64,000 nucleotides of DNA from Nioella sp. MMSF_3534 (GTDB taxonomy: Bacteria > Pseudomonadota > Alphaproteobacteria > Rhodobacterales > Rhodobacteraceae), in assembly GCF_030732985.1 (NCBI RefSeq), contig NZ_JASHJX010000022.1, positions 1-64,000 of the forward strand, in the 5' to 3' direction. Under the pieces are notes generated by a model that was not told the origin of the DNA, did no database searches, and was given only the letters and a program-made list of their open reading frames with translations. Below are positions 54,560-63,950 of the stretch, in pieces (the first letter of the stretch is position 1; each line of letters starts with the position of its first letter). The translations under genes were made by a program, and so were the position numbers.

Positions 54560-55468
54560 TCAGGTCTGTCGCGCCATGCGCCGTTCCCGCCAGAGGATCA
54601 TCAACCCACCCACGATGATCAGGATGGCCCCCGGAAACAGGTCTGAAAACGGGCTTTCCCCGAAGAACAGCCAACCAAGCACGAAGGCCGTTGGAATGCC
54701 CAGATAGGCGAAGGGGGCAAGGTTTCCGGGTTCGGTCATGCGGTAGGCCACCACCATGCTCAGCACCGCTGATCCGCCGCAGAGCCCCATCAGCAGGATC
54801 CAGCCCATATCGGCCACAGACGCGGGCGCGGTGAATCCGCCAAGCGCCATGGCAAGCGAAAAGGCCCCGATCGCAGAGACTGACGAGGACCATAGGTTGA
54901 TCAGCGGGCTTGGCACGTCTTCGTCCATCATCCGAGAGGATACGCCGGCGAAAGCATAGAGCGCGGCAGCGATGAGGGGCAGCAGCGCCTCCCATGTGAA
55001 GCTGTCGCGCCCCGGTCCCATCACCATCACCACACCGGCAAACCCCACAAGCGCGGCAGACCAGCGGAAAAGGCCCACCCGTTCGCCCAGGAGAGGGACC
55101 GAATACACGAGAATGAACAAAGCGTTGGAATAGGAGATCGTGGCCGCCGTGGCGAAAGCCAGCCGCCCGAGCGCAAGATAGAAGCAGAATTGCGCGACGG
55201 TCACCGCGAGTCCCCGAATGACCGGAATCTGCCATTGCCTGAGGCGCAGCTTGCGCCCTCCTGCGTGCCAGTTCCGTGTCGACCACAGCGCGATGCTGGC
55301 CGGGATCAGACCGAACAGGTTGCGCCATGCCGACAGCTCTGCCGCGCCATAGGTGCCGGACAAGTGTTTGATGATCAGCCCCATCAGGTCGAACAGAAGG
55401 ATCGCCAGCAGGCTCAGAAGAACGCCGGGCAGCACCTTGTTCACGCGGGTGGTCTGGTGAGGAGTCAT
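54560..55468 (-). CDS. EamA/DMT-family transporter
   Basis: A 302-residue membrane protein with ten helices in two EamA domains (about 12-145 and 155-295). Sequence marks are LLAILLFDLMGLIIKHLSGTYGAAELSAWRN-type start blocks and the C-terminal LAPFAYLGIPTAFVLGWLFFGE. The RhaT/YdcZ-like layout suggests export of small metabolites. The ATG at 55468 is used. The terminator of the upstream binding-protein gene (same strand) lies 17 bp before this start, so it should have its own promoter. Confidence 0.86.
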   Translation of the reverse strand: MTPHQTTRVNKVLPGVLLSLLAILLFDLMGLIIKHLSGTYGAAELSAWRNLFGLIPASIALWSTRNWHAGGRKLRLRQWQIPVIRGLAVTVAQFCFYLALGRLAFATAATISYSNALFILVYSVPLLGERVGLFRWSAALVGFAGVVMVMGPGRDSFTWEALLPLIAAALYAFAGVSSRMMDEDVPSPLINLWSSSVSAIGAFSLAMALGGFTAPASVADMGWILLMGLCGGSAVLSMVVAYRMTEPGNLAPFAYLGIPTAFVLGWLFFGESPFSDLFPGAILIIVGGLMILWRERRMARQT

Positions 55469-55484
55469 CGGGGCAATCGTTGCA

Positions 55485-55514
55485 AAGAAAAACCCCCGCC
55501 TCGCGGCGGGGGTT
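55485..55514 (-). terminator. Rho-independent terminator of the peptide-binding protein gene
   Basis: On the minus strand AACCCCCGCC (from 55514) pairs with GGCGGGGGTT (to 55491) around a GCGA tetraloop and is followed by TTTC. It lies 17 bp after the stop of the gene at 55531-57000. Confidence 0.92.
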
Positions 55515-55530
55515 GTCTGCGGGGCAGACC

Positions 55531-57000
55531 TTAGTCGGTCCAGCGGACCCCGGTCAGGTCGATGGCCTGGGTGGGCGAGTTTTCCCACAACCCCTCGATA
55601 TCGGCATTGGCGACACCGGTCTTGGCCAGCTGGAACAGGTAGCCGTTCACATAGTCCTCGGCGATGATCCGCTGCGCCTGTTGCAGCAGCGCAGAACGGC
55701 CCGCCGGGTCGGTGGTGGCGTTGAGTTCCTCCATCACCGCGTTGAACGCGTCCGAGGAATACTGGAAGTAGTAGTCCTCGCGCCCGTAGATGCCGATATC
55801 CATCGGCTCGGTGTGGCTGACGATGGTCAGGTCGAAGTCATGGCCGCGGAACACCTGTTCCAGCCACTGTGCCCATTCAAGGTTGGTGATCTCAACATCC
55901 AGCCCCACATCGCGCAGCTGCGCGGCCACGATCTCGCCCCCACGCCGCGCATAAGACGGCGGCGGCAGCATCAGGCGCAGGGTGATGCCCTCGGCCCCGG
56001 CCTCGGCCAGCAGTTCGCGGGCGCGGTCGGGGTTGTACTCTGACATGCCGGTCAGATCGACATAGTCGGGGTTATGCGGCGCGAAATGGGTGCCGATGGG
56101 GGTGCCGTAGCCGAACATGGCCCCGTCGATGATGTCCTGGCGGTTGATCGCATGGGCAATGGCCTGGCGCACGCGAACGTCGGACAGGTGATCGGCCATG
56201 TTGTTGGTGGACAGGATGGTTTCACCCTCGGTCGAGCCGACGATCACGTTGAAGCGCGGGTCGGCGTCGAACTGGGCCAGCGTTTCGGGGCTTGGGAAGA
56301 CCGGGAAGGCATCCACATCGCCCGCCATCATCGCGGCGAAGGCGGCGTTGGGGTCGGAGATGAAGCGGAAGGTCGCGGCCTCCAGCGCCACCGGGTCACC
56401 CCAGTAGTCCTCGTTGCGGACCAGTTCCACCCGGTCGCCCTGCACCCATTCGCTGAAGCGGAAGGGGCCGGTGCCCACGGGGTTGGTGGCGTTGGTCTCG
56501 GCGCTTTCGGGCGCAACCATCACCGCATCGCCCCAGGCCATGTTGAACAGGAAACTGCCATTGGGGGCGGACAGCGTCACCACAAGCGTGGTGTCATCCA
56601 CGGCTTCGGCACTGTCGATCCCGGCGAAGAGCCCGCCCTGCGCATTGGTGGAGCCTTCCGCGCGGGCACGGTCGAGGCTGAAGACGGCATCTTCGGCGGT
56701 GAAGCTGGTGCCATCATGGAACATGACGCCGTCACGCAGGTGGAAGGTGTATGTCAGCCCGTCTTCGGAAATGTCCCAGCTTTCGGCGAGGCCCGGAATG
56801 ACCGACCCGTCAGACGCAAAGCGGGTCAACCCTTCGAAGATATTGGCATAGGTCACCTCGTCGATCGCGGCAGCGGCTCCAGAGGTCGGGTCCAGATTGG
56901 GCGGCTCCAGCTGCATGCCGATCGTGATGTCGGTCGTGGTGGCAAAGGCGGCGGTGCTGCCCAGAACCAGCGCAAGCGCCGTGGATTGCAGGATACGCAT
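55531..57000 (-). CDS. ABC transporter substrate-binding protein (SBP family 5, peptide type)
   Basis: A 489-residue exported protein with a Sec signal (cleavage near AFA-TTT). SBP_5 hallmarks are GLAESWDISEDGLTYTFHLRD, FHDGTSFTAEDAVFSLDRA and NPVGTGPFRFSEW. Ligands of this group are peptides or related compounds such as opines and glutathione. No permease or ATPase gene is adjacent; the gene is followed by its own terminator, so it is an orphan binding protein that must use a transporter encoded elsewhere. A GGGAGA site precedes the ATG. Confidence 0.9.
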   Translation of the reverse strand: MRILQSTALALVLGSTAAFATTTDITIGMQLEPPNLDPTSGAAAAIDEVTYANIFEGLTRFASDGSVIPGLAESWDISEDGLTYTFHLRDGVMFHDGTSFTAEDAVFSLDRARAEGSTNAQGGLFAGIDSAEAVDDTTLVVTLSAPNGSFLFNMAWGDAVMVAPESAETNATNPVGTGPFRFSEWVQGDRVELVRNEDYWGDPVALEAATFRFISDPNAAFAAMMAGDVDAFPVFPSPETLAQFDADPRFNVIVGSTEGETILSTNNMADHLSDVRVRQAIAHAINRQDIIDGAMFGYGTPIGTHFAPHNPDYVDLTGMSEYNPDRARELLAEAGAEGITLRLMLPPPSYARRGGEIVAAQLRDVGLDVEITNLEWAQWLEQVFRGHDFDLTIVSHTEPMDIGIYGREDYYFQYSSDAFNAVMEELNATTDPAGRSALLQQAQRIIAEDYVNGYLFQLAKTGVANADIEGLWENSPTQAIDLTGVRWTD

Positions 57001-57324
57001 GTGAATTCTCCCTGTCTTGGCCGGTCGCGTGCCGGTCCTCGTGCCCATGAAAGGGCCAAGTGCGCGCATAATCAAGCGAGTCGACGGTTAATTTTCATGC
57101 ATACCCGCCGCTACAAAGCCAGAATTCCGCGCCGCAGCACAATATGCCGCACCGCAAAAGGTGTCGCGTGACCAGAGGCTCAGGGCACCGAAGTCTCCGC
57201 GAGGCCAATTCTGACCAGACACAGTTGCGAAACGGACCATCTGCCTCGTTCCGCATCGGAATCCCGCCACGCCATCAGCGCAGCGGTCCCGCTTGAAGTG
57301 ATGTCTACCGGAGCGACGGCAAAG
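57001..57324. other. Intergenic region with the binding-protein promoter
   Basis: 324 bp between the GlxA-type regulator's 3' end and the start of the SBP_5 gene, both on the minus strand. I see no coding frame with usual codon bias and no clear repeat. The promoter of the SBP_5 gene should lie near 57001-57100, where an AT-richer stretch with TTAATTTTCATGCAT occurs. Confidence 0.5.
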
Positions 57325-58398
57325 TCAGAGATCCAGCCGACCTGCACGGATCTGGCTCGGCGTAGCGTTCAGGCGGCGGGCGCAATGTCCCGACAGGCTT
57401 GCAGCGCTTGAAAAGCCTGCGGCATAGGCGATGGCGGTCACCGATCTGGCACTGTTGCGCAGCATCCAGACCGCGGCCCTCAGCTTCATGTCGATCATGT
57501 AGGTCTTGGGCGACATGCCGACCTGTGCCTTGAACAGCCTCAGGAAATGCCGCTCCGTCAGCCCAAGTGACGCGGCGATCTGGCCGATCCGGGGGGTTTC
57601 GGTCGCGCGTTGGTCCAGCATGACGAGCGCCTTCTGCACCCTTGGATCCGTGGCCTCGATATGACGCGACAGGCCCACGCGTTGCAGTTCCCCAAGCCCC
57701 GTGCCTTCTGTCAGGGACAACTGGTGTACCGCCTTTGCGGCCCTGTCCGGCCCGAAATGATCGCGGATGAGCCGCGTCATGAATGACAGGATCGAGATAC
57801 CGCCGGGGATCGTCACGATGCCCTCGTCCCCTTCGTAATCGGAACGGGTCGTTGCCCGGTGATTGGGGAAGTGCAGTTTGAAATCCGCCTCGTGATAGGG
57901 GTGGATGCAGGCAATCTGCCGGTCGAGCAGCTTTTCCTGCGCAAGGATGAAGCTGCCGGTGCAGACACCGGCGATGGTGCGACCGACCCTATGGGCCGCG
58001 TGGATGTAGCGCCGATGTGCCGCCGGTGCGGCGTCGATGTCTTTCAACAGCCCGCCCACTACGAAGAGAATGTCAAACTCTCCGGGGTGAACATAGTCAT
58101 GGGTGGTTCCCACCTCGATCCCGCAACTGGCGCGAATGCGCGTGCCGGGTGGCCCGAGGATGTGCCACCGGACGTAGCGCTGTTGGGAATGATCGCCGTA
58201 ATCGCCCGCATGGCGCAGGCTTTCGACGATGCCCGTCAGCGACATCATCGGGAAGGTCGGCCAGAGCAGAATCCCAACCGTGAGCGACACGGACCGGCTA
58301 TCGGATCGGTCCAGCCGCGCATCCCAGATCCTGTCCAGCCAGTCGACATAGGACAGGTCGGATTCGGGGCTAGGCGGGTGATCTGGGATCAAGGGCAC
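57325..58398 (-). CDS. GlxA-family transcriptional regulator (DJ-1/PfpI plus AraC HTH)
   Basis: A 357-residue regulator. Residues about 38-205 form a DJ-1/PfpI-type amidotransferase-like domain with the elbow motif AGVCTGSFILAQ, and 250-350 an AraC HTH (PRIGQIAASLGLTERHFLRLF, MSPKTYMIDMKLRAAVWML). Such proteins regulate arginine, glycine betaine or polyamine use. The start is a GTG at 58398 or a TTG at 58392, which has better ribosome-binding-site spacing. It is divergent from the ABC operon at 58528-62268 and is its likely regulator. Confidence 0.88.
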   Translation of the reverse strand: MPLIPDHPPSPESDLSYVDWLDRIWDARLDRSDSRSVSLTVGILLWPTFPMMSLTGIVESLRHAGDYGDHSQQRYVRWHILGPPGTRIRASCGIEVGTTHDYVHPGEFDILFVVGGLLKDIDAAPAAHRRYIHAAHRVGRTIAGVCTGSFILAQEKLLDRQIACIHPYHEADFKLHFPNHRATTRSDYEGDEGIVTIPGGISILSFMTRLIRDHFGPDRAAKAVHQLSLTEGTGLGELQRVGLSRHIEATDPRVQKALVMLDQRATETPRIGQIAASLGLTERHFLRLFKAQVGMSPKTYMIDMKLRAAVWMLRNSARSVTAIAYAAGFSSAASLSGHCARRLNATPSQIRAGRLDL

Positions 58399-58527
58399 CT
58401 CTCGGAGTCTGTTTTCCTAACATAATGTCCGATTTCCGAAAGACCATCCCGAAAACACATCGCTACCAAAAAGGCACCGGACACGGGGCGCACCAGCGAT
58501 CCGGGTCGCTCAACAAGGGAGACTGAT

Positions 58528-59403
58528 ATGTTCAAGAGGCGTAATTTCATTGCCGGTGCCGCCGTGGTCGCGGCAATGGCGGCCGCGGGGCCGACCCTGG
58601 CGCAATCGGAAGCCTTCGACCTGGTCGAAGACGGGCACCTGACGGTGGCGTTCACCGGCGACATGCCGGGCTCGGGCTGGCAGGACGGCCACCTGATCGG
58701 CTATGACGGCGAAATCATGCAGCGCATCAGCGAACGGCTGGGGCTCGATGTCGCGCCGGCGCTCATGGAGTGGTCGGGCACCATCGCATCGGTGCAGGCG
58801 GGCCGCGTCGACGTGATGCTCGGCACCATGGGCTGGACCGAGCAGCGCACCCAGATCATGACGCTGTCGGAGCCGATCCACTATTTCCGCAATGGCATCA
58901 TGCAGTCCGTCGATAGCGACTGGGACAGCCTGGCCGACCTGGAAGGGCGCACCGTGGGAACCATCACCGGCTTTTCCTTCGTGCCCGAACTGCGCGCGAT
59001 CCCGGGGCTGGAACTGAACCTCTACGACACGTCCGATGCGGCAGTCCGCGACCTGCTGGCAGGCCGGATCGAAGCGGTGATCGGCGATCCGCCGGTGATC
59101 GGCTACGCGATCAGCCAGAACCCCGACTGGGGCATGCAGTTCCTCGCCTTCACCGACAACAACCCCGATTTCCCGCTGCTGACCGGGCTTGGACAGACCG
59201 TGTTCGGCTTCAACCAGGCGGATGACGACCTGCGCCAGGCCGTTGACGAGATCATCCTTGAAATGTGGTCCAGCTGCGAGATGGCCGAGATCGGCGCGCG
59301 TTACGGGCTTGTCGGTGATGTCTGGTACAGCGCCAACGGCGAAAACTTCCGCGCTGGCGTCGACCGGCCCGAGGATTACGCCCTGCCCGAGTGTTCCAGC
59401 TGA
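58528..59403 (+). CDS. Amino-acid-type ABC transporter substrate-binding protein
   Basis: A 291-residue SBP family 3 protein. It starts MFKRRNFIAGAAVVAAMAAA, a twin-arginine (RRNFI) signal, so export may be through Tat. The mature domain includes GYDGEIMQRISERLGLDV and GRVDVMLGTMGWTEQRTQ. Cys occurs near the C-terminus (SSCEMAE and PECSS). It is first in an operon with an ATPase, two permeases and an amidotransferase; the ligand is probably a polar or gamma-glutamylated amino compound. Confidence 0.9.
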   Translation: MFKRRNFIAGAAVVAAMAAAGPTLAQSEAFDLVEDGHLTVAFTGDMPGSGWQDGHLIGYDGEIMQRISERLGLDVAPALMEWSGTIASVQAGRVDVMLGTMGWTEQRTQIMTLSEPIHYFRNGIMQSVDSDWDSLADLEGRTVGTITGFSFVPELRAIPGLELNLYDTSDAAVRDLLAGRIEAVIGDPPVIGYAISQNPDWGMQFLAFTDNNPDFPLLTGLGQTVFGFNQADDDLRQAVDEIILEMWSSCEMAEIGARYGLVGDVWYSANGENFRAGVDRPEDYALPECSS

Positions 59404-59472
59404 TCCGATCGGTTCAAGATCGTCAGGGGCGGCCCCGTGCCGCCCCGGATACCCGGTGAAAGGAAGCCTTCC

Positions 59473-60231
59473 ATGTCAAACCCAATCCTGTCCGTCAGCG
59501 GGCTTCACAAGTCCTACGGCGCGGTCGAGGTGCTCAAAGGCATCGATTTCGAGGTGTCACCGGGCGAAAAGATCGCACTGCTTGGCCCGTCCGGGTCGGG
59601 CAAGTCGACCTGCCTGCGCTGCGTGAACTTCCTGGAAACGCCCACGCGGGGGGAAATCCTGCTGGACGGGGAACGTGTCGGCGTCGGGTCGGGCGGACGC
59701 GCGATGAACAACCGCGATCTCGCGCCGCAGCGGGCGCAGATGGGCATGGTGTTCCAGGGCTTCAATCTCTGGCCGCATCTGAGCGTTCGGGACAATATCG
59801 CCATCGCGGTGCGCAAGGTCCAGAAATCCAGCGCCGCCGAGGCGCGCGACCTGGCCGAGGCGATGCTGGCCAAGGTGCACATGGCCGAGAAGGCCGACGC
59901 GATGCCCGGTCAGCTTTCGGGTGGCCAGCAACAGCGCGTCGCCATCGCCCGTGCATTGGCACAGCGCCCGAAACTGATGCTGTTCGATGAGCCGACCTCG
60001 GCGCTCGACCCCGAACTTGTCGGGGAGGTGCTGAACGTCATGCACGAACTGGCCGACGAAGGCCGCACCATGCTGATCGTCACGCATGAGATCGCCTTTG
60101 CCCGTGACGTCGCTGACCGGGTGCTGTTCCTCTACGACGGCGTGATCGAAGAGGAAGGCCCGGCGCGCCAGGTCATCGAAACCCCGCAGAAGGACCGCAC
60201 CAAGGCGTTCCTGAGCCGCATGAACGGCTGA
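59473..60231 (+). CDS. Amino acid ABC transporter ATP-binding protein
   Basis: A 252-residue GlnQ/HisP-type ATPase. Walker A is [13 protein letters not shown]-loop [14 protein letters not shown], signature [15 protein letters not shown], Walker [15 protein letters not shown] and switch His in [23 protein letters not shown] precedes the ATG at 59473. The permease gene starts 4 bp downstream. Confidence 0.96.
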   Translation: MSNPILSVSGLHKSYGAVEVLKGIDFEVSPGEKIALLGPSGSGKSTCLRCVNFLETPTRGEILLDGERVGVGSGGRAMNNRDLAPQRAQMGMVFQGFNLWPHLSVRDNIAIAVRKVQKSSAAEARDLAEAMLAKVHMAEKADAMPGQLSGGQQQRVAIARALAQRPKLMLFDEPTSALDPELVGEVLNVMHELADEGRTMLIVTHEIAFARDVADRVLFLYDGVIEEEGPARQVIETPQKDRTKAFLSRMNG

Positions 60232-60235
60232 TCCC

Positions 60236-60892
60236 ATGGAATTCCTGACCTCAACCATCCTGCCCGGCCTTCTGACCGGGGCGACGGTGACGATCACCGT
60301 GACGCTGGCCTCGCTTACCATTGCCGCGACGCTCGGTTTCCTGCTGGCGCTTGTGCGTGAGTTCTCTGGTCTGCGCCTGCTGAATTTCGCCATCGACGCC
60401 TATGTGGAATATCTGCGCAACATCCCGGCGCTGAGCCACCTGTTCATTCTCTATTTCGGGCTGGCCTCCATCGGCTTTGCGATCACCTCGATCCCCGCCG
60501 CGATCATCGGCCTGGGGCTGGTCGGTTCGGCCGTGACCTGCGATATCTACCGCTCCGGCTTTTCCGCGCTTGGAAAGGGTCAAAGCGAGGCGGCCCTGGC
60601 CGTGGGCATGACGCCGATGCAGGTGATCTGGCTGATCCTGTCGCCGCAGGCCTTCCGGGTCGCGTTGCCGCCGCTTGGCAACTATGCGCTGCAACTTCTC
60701 AAGGATACGTCGGTGGTTTCGGCCATCGCCGCCCCCGAGATCATGTTCTACGCCCGTTCGATGGTGACATCGACCTTCCAGACGACACTGATCTATTCCT
60801 CGGCGGCGCTGCTCTATCTTGCCATGAGCCTGCCGCTGGCCTGGGGCGTGGCCCGGCTTGAAAAACGGTTTGGAGGCGCGACCGATGTTTGA
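60236..60892 (+). CDS. Amino acid ABC transporter permease 1
   Basis: A 218-residue His/Glu/Gln-type permease with five membrane helices. The EAA loop is GQSEAALAVGMTPMQVIWLIL, and AYVEYLRNIPALSHLFILYF is the usual N-terminal block. It overlaps the second permease gene by 8 bp, which suggests the two form a heterodimer. Confidence 0.94.
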   Translation: MEFLTSTILPGLLTGATVTITVTLASLTIAATLGFLLALVREFSGLRLLNFAIDAYVEYLRNIPALSHLFILYFGLASIGFAITSIPAAIIGLGLVGSAVTCDIYRSGFSALGKGQSEAALAVGMTPMQVIWLILSPQAFRVALPPLGNYALQLLKDTSVVSAIAAPEIMFYARSMVTSTFQTTLIYSSAALLYLAMSLPLAWGVARLEKRFGGATDV

Positions 60893-61556
60893 ATTCCTCT
60901 CCGTCTTTGTTCAATACGCGGATCAATGGGGCCCCCGGCTGGCAGAGGCCGCCGTTGTATCGGCGCGGATATCGCTGCTCGGCTTCGCCCTCGCGGCGGT
61001 GGTGGGACTGGTCCTGGCGCTGATGCAGGACGCGTCCAGCGCGCTGCTGCGCGGGGTGGCGAAGGGCTATGTGATCTTCTTTCGCGGTGTGCCGGTGCTG
61101 GCGATCCTGTTCCTGATCTATTTCGGCCTGCCGGGCATCGGGGTGGTGTTCGATGCGGAACCGGCGGCGGTTGTCGGGCTTGGCCTGGCCTTCGCGGCCC
61201 AGATGGCCGAAGTGTACCGCGCCGGGTTGTCCGCGATCCCCAAGGGCCAGTGGGAGGCCGCGCGGAGCGTCGGTTTCCTGCCCGGGCAGGTGCTGTTCCT
61301 GATCATCCTGCCGCAGGTGGCGCGCATCGTTGCCGCGCCGGTGATCGTCACCTTCGTGGCGTTGCTGAAAGACAGCTCGCTTGCCTCGCTGATCACGGTG
61401 AACGAGCTTGTTCTGGAAGGCCGCGCGCTGGCGACGGAGTATTTCCTGCCGCTTCACATCTACATCTGGGTCGGTGTGATGTATTTCATCATCGCCTTCC
61501 CGCTGTCGATGCTTGCCAAGCTGCTGTCGCGGCGGGCCAGGTTGGGCACGCGCTGA
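60885..61556 (+). CDS. Amino acid ABC transporter permease 2
   Basis: A 223-residue permease of the same family as the preceding one, with GYVIFFRGVPVLAILFLIYF and EAA loop GQWEAARSVGFLPGQVLFLI. The ATG at 60885 lies behind a TTGGAGG site inside the end of permease 1. It completes the transporter of 58528-61556. Confidence 0.94.
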   Translation: MFEFLSVFVQYADQWGPRLAEAAVVSARISLLGFALAAVVGLVLALMQDASSALLRGVAKGYVIFFRGVPVLAILFLIYFGLPGIGVVFDAEPAAVVGLGLAFAAQMAEVYRAGLSAIPKGQWEAARSVGFLPGQVLFLIILPQVARIVAAPVIVTFVALLKDSSLASLITVNELVLEGRALATEYFLPLHIYIWVGVMYFIIAFPLSMLAKLLSRRARLGTR

Positions 61557-61557
61557 A

Positions 61558-62268
61558 ATGCCCGGTGTTCAACCTCCTCCCCTGATCGGTGTGACCGTCG
61601 ATCACCATGACGCAGAGCCACCGAGCGAGGCCACCTACACGGTACGCCGAAACTATATCGATGCGCTGAACGAGGCCGGGGCGGCCGCGATCCTGTTGCC
61701 CTTCGACCAGGCTGCGGTGCCCCGCTACGCCGAACTCTGCGACGGGCTGCTCGTCACCGGGTCAATTCCGGGGCATCCCGGATCCACCGAACGGCAGATC
61801 TTCGACAAGGCGATGATCCGGGCTGTGATCGACCGGGAACGACCGGTGCTGGGAATCTGCAACGGCTTGCAGATGATGGGGCTGGTGCTTGGCGGTCGGG
61901 TGGTCGATGTCACCGCGGGTCCGCATGGCCCCGATCACGCGGGCGACTGCATCGCCGAACGGCTGGCCCATGGTATTCGGATTGCGGATGACGGGCTTTT
62001 GCACCGGATCGGAAAGTCGGTCGGGGACAAACCCGGACACTCCGTCAACAGCCTGCACAGGCAGGCACTCGACAGAAGCGGCGCATACACGGTCAGCGCC
62101 GAGGCCGATGACAAGGGAGTCGAAGCCATCGAGCTGCCCGGCCACCCCTTCGCCCTTGGCGTCCAGTGGCACCCGGAATACCGCCTGACCGCATTGGACC
62201 GCGCAATCCTCGCTGCATTCGTCGCCGCTTGCCGCCCCGCGCGGGAACCGACGCTGCACCCGGATTGA
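61558..62268 (+). CDS. Class I glutamine amidotransferase (gamma-glutamyl-GABA hydrolase/PuuD type)
   Basis: A 236-residue peptidase C26-type protein. The nucleophile Cys is in VLGICNGLQMMG, the catalytic His and Glu in VQWHPEYR, and substrate-binding residues in HSVNSLHRQAL. The group includes PuuD, which hydrolyses gamma-glutamyl-GABA in putrescine breakdown. It starts one base after the stop of permease 2, so it is cotranscribed with the transporter and probably acts on its substrate. This supports import of a gamma-glutamyl compound or polyamine derivative. Confidence 0.85.
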   Translation: MPGVQPPPLIGVTVDHHDAEPPSEATYTVRRNYIDALNEAGAAAILLPFDQAAVPRYAELCDGLLVTGSIPGHPGSTERQIFDKAMIRAVIDRERPVLGICNGLQMMGLVLGGRVVDVTAGPHGPDHAGDCIAERLAHGIRIADDGLLHRIGKSVGDKPGHSVNSLHRQALDRSGAYTVSAEADDKGVEAIELPGHPFALGVQWHPEYRLTALDRAILAAFVAACRPAREPTLHPD

Positions 62269-62269
62269 A

Positions 62270-62365
62270 AGCGACGCTGATACGCGGGGGGAGTCTGACC
62301 TGCGGAACCGAGGCGCGAAAATAGAAGGTTCGCCCGCGTGTCACCAGCCTTGGTATCGTGGCCAT
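62270..62365 (-). pseudogene. Integrase gene fragment (N-terminus only)
   Basis: The minus-strand frame from the ATG at 62365 encodes MATIPRLVTRGRTFYFRASV, the N-terminal pattern of Roseobacter-type site-specific integrases (IPxLVxRGxTFYFRxxVP). After about 30 residues the frame reaches the 3' end of the amidotransferase gene, where similarity ends. The rest of the gene is missing, so it is a remnant of an older mobile element. Confidence 0.55.
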
Positions 62366-62375
62366 CCTTGCCCCC

Positions 62376-62398
62376 ACTGTACCAGTTGACTGTACCAG
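62376..62398. repeat. Direct repeat ACTGTACCAG x2
   Basis: ACTGTACCAG at 62376-62385 and 62389-62398, a 13-bp period, just upstream of the integrase fragment's start codon. It could be the promoter/operator of the lost integrase gene. Confidence 0.55.
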
Positions 62399-62575
62399 GG
62401 CGCGGCTCTCGGCCTTCCCGAAAACCAGTATCGTTTTATTTCAGCAGGTTAGCCGTGAAATGGCGGAGACGAAGGCCGCCATAGTTAGGTTTCAAGAAGT
62501 AGCGTCCAGTGGCATTTAGTGGATCAACAACAATAGCTTAGGTGGATAAGTTTGGATTCCCAGTGCTGCGAGCCA

Positions 62576-62603
62576 TTGCGATTCGTTGCGATTTATTGCA
62601 TCG
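62576..62603. repeat. Three 10-bp-phased TTGC repeats before the integrase
   Basis: TTGCGATT at 62576-62583 and 62586-62593, and TTGCATCG at 62596-62603, spaced 10 bp. They lie 31-58 bp before the integrase start and could be binding sites for the integrase or an excisionase, or part of attL. No tRNA gene is recognisable beside them. Confidence 0.55.
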
Positions 62604-62633
62604 TTTTAGGCGGGTACAATGGAGGGTGTAAAA

Positions 62634-63950
62634 ATGCCGCGTATTGCCAAAGAACTTACGGCGCTGGAAGTGAAGCGATTGCATCATCCCGGAACGGGCG
62701 GCAATGCAACCTTTGCCGTTGGTGGCGTCGCTGGCCTGATGTTGCAGGTAACGCCGAACAATGGCCGCACGTGGTTGTTGCGCGCTCAGGTGGGCAGCAA
62801 ACGCCGCGAAATCGGATTGGGGAGCTATCCCGAGGTTTCGCTTGCGCAGGCGCGAGACAGGGCGCGGGATGTCAAAGACAAAATCCGCGAAGGCATTGAT
62901 CCCGTGGAAGAGCGCAAGGCCGCCCGAGCGGCCTTGATCGCGATGCAGCGCCGGGGCCTGACTTTTGAGGATGCCGTTGCAAACTATCTTGAGGCCAAGC
63001 TGGATGCCTTCAAGAATGCAAAGCACCGTGATCAATGGCGCAACACCCTCACCCAATACGCCCTTCCCGAGATTGGGGCGATGTTGGTGCAGGATATCGC
63101 TGTGCAGGATGTATTGCGGGTGCTGAACCAACCGGTGAACGAAGCCGGGGAAGCGCTTTGGCACGTCAAGACCGAGACCGCATCGCGGCTCAGAGGACGC
63201 ATTGAGGCCGTTCTGTCATGGGCTACCGTGGCAGGACACCGCTCGGGCGACAACCCTGCTCGCTGGGCGGGCAACCTGAAGGAGCTTCTGCCCGCTCCAG
63301 CCAAGATCGCCAAGGCAGGCAACCAACCGGCCTTGATGCTGGATGATGCCCCAGCGTGGTTTGCCGATTTGCGGAGGCGGACAGGTTTTAGCGTTTGGGC
63401 TTTGGAGTTTCTTGTTTTAACGGCGGCGCGGTCTGGGGAAGTGCGCGGTGCGACGTGGGAGGAAATCGACCTCACCCATGCGCTTTGGACGATCCCGGCG
63501 GAACGCATGAAGATGAAACGTGAACACAAGGTGCCCCTGCCAGCGGAGGCCGTGGCGCTTCTTGAGGGCCTGCCAAGGCTTGCAGATAACCCGTTGGTGT
63601 TTCCGGCCCCACGCGGCGGAATGCTTTCCGATATGGCGCTGTCTGCGACTATGAAACGGCTGCATGAGGCCAAGGCGAAAGCGGATGGCAACACGTCAAA
63701 GGGGGGCTATCGGGATGCGCAGAACAAGCGCCCCGCCGTCCCTCATGGCTTGCGCAGCACATTCAGGGATTGGGTTGCGGAGCGCACCCAATATCCCGGC
63801 GAAATGGCTGAGGTAGCGCTTGCGCACAGGATCAGCAATGCGGTGGAGGCCGCATATCGCCGTGGCGACATGCTCGAAAAGCGCCGGGCGATGATGGCCG
63901 CATGGGCGGAATTCCTAACAGGCCGCGCAAAGGCCGGGCAAAAGTGGTGA
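62634..63950 (+). CDS. P4-type tyrosine recombinase (integrase)
   Basis: A 438-residue site-specific recombinase. An N-terminal DUF4102 arm-binding domain (about 1-95, with GLGSYPEVSLAQARDRARDV) is followed by a core-binding domain and a catalytic domain (about 240-430) with Arg in TAARSGEVRGATW, His and Arg in VPHGLRSTFRDW, His in ALAHRISNAVEAAY and the Tyr nucleophile in AAYRRGDMLEKRR. The ATG at 62634 follows GGAGGG. Lower GC upstream and a fragment of another integrase nearby indicate the border of an island extending to the right. Confidence 0.93.
   Translation: MPRIAKELTALEVKRLHHPGTGGNATFAVGGVAGLMLQVTPNNGRTWLLRAQVGSKRREIGLGSYPEVSLAQARDRARDVKDKIREGIDPVEERKAARAALIAMQRRGLTFEDAVANYLEAKLDAFKNAKHRDQWRNTLTQYALPEIGAMLVQDIAVQDVLRVLNQPVNEAGEALWHVKTETASRLRGRIEAVLSWATVAGHRSGDNPARWAGNLKELLPAPAKIAKAGNQPALMLDDAPAWFADLRRRTGFSVWALEFLVLTAARSGEVRGATWEEIDLTHALWTIPAERMKMKREHKVPLPAEAVALLEGLPRLADNPLVFPAPRGGMLSDMALSATMKRLHEAKAKADGNTSKGGYRDAQNKRPAVPHGLRSTFRDWVAERTQYPGEMAEVALAHRISNAVEAAYRRGDMLEKRRAMMAAWAEFLTGRAKAGQKW

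Noticed and set aside
62404-62620. tRNA gene as the integrase attachment site
   Set aside because: No cloverleaf, anticodon stem or GGTTCGAATCC-like T-arm could be found on either strand.
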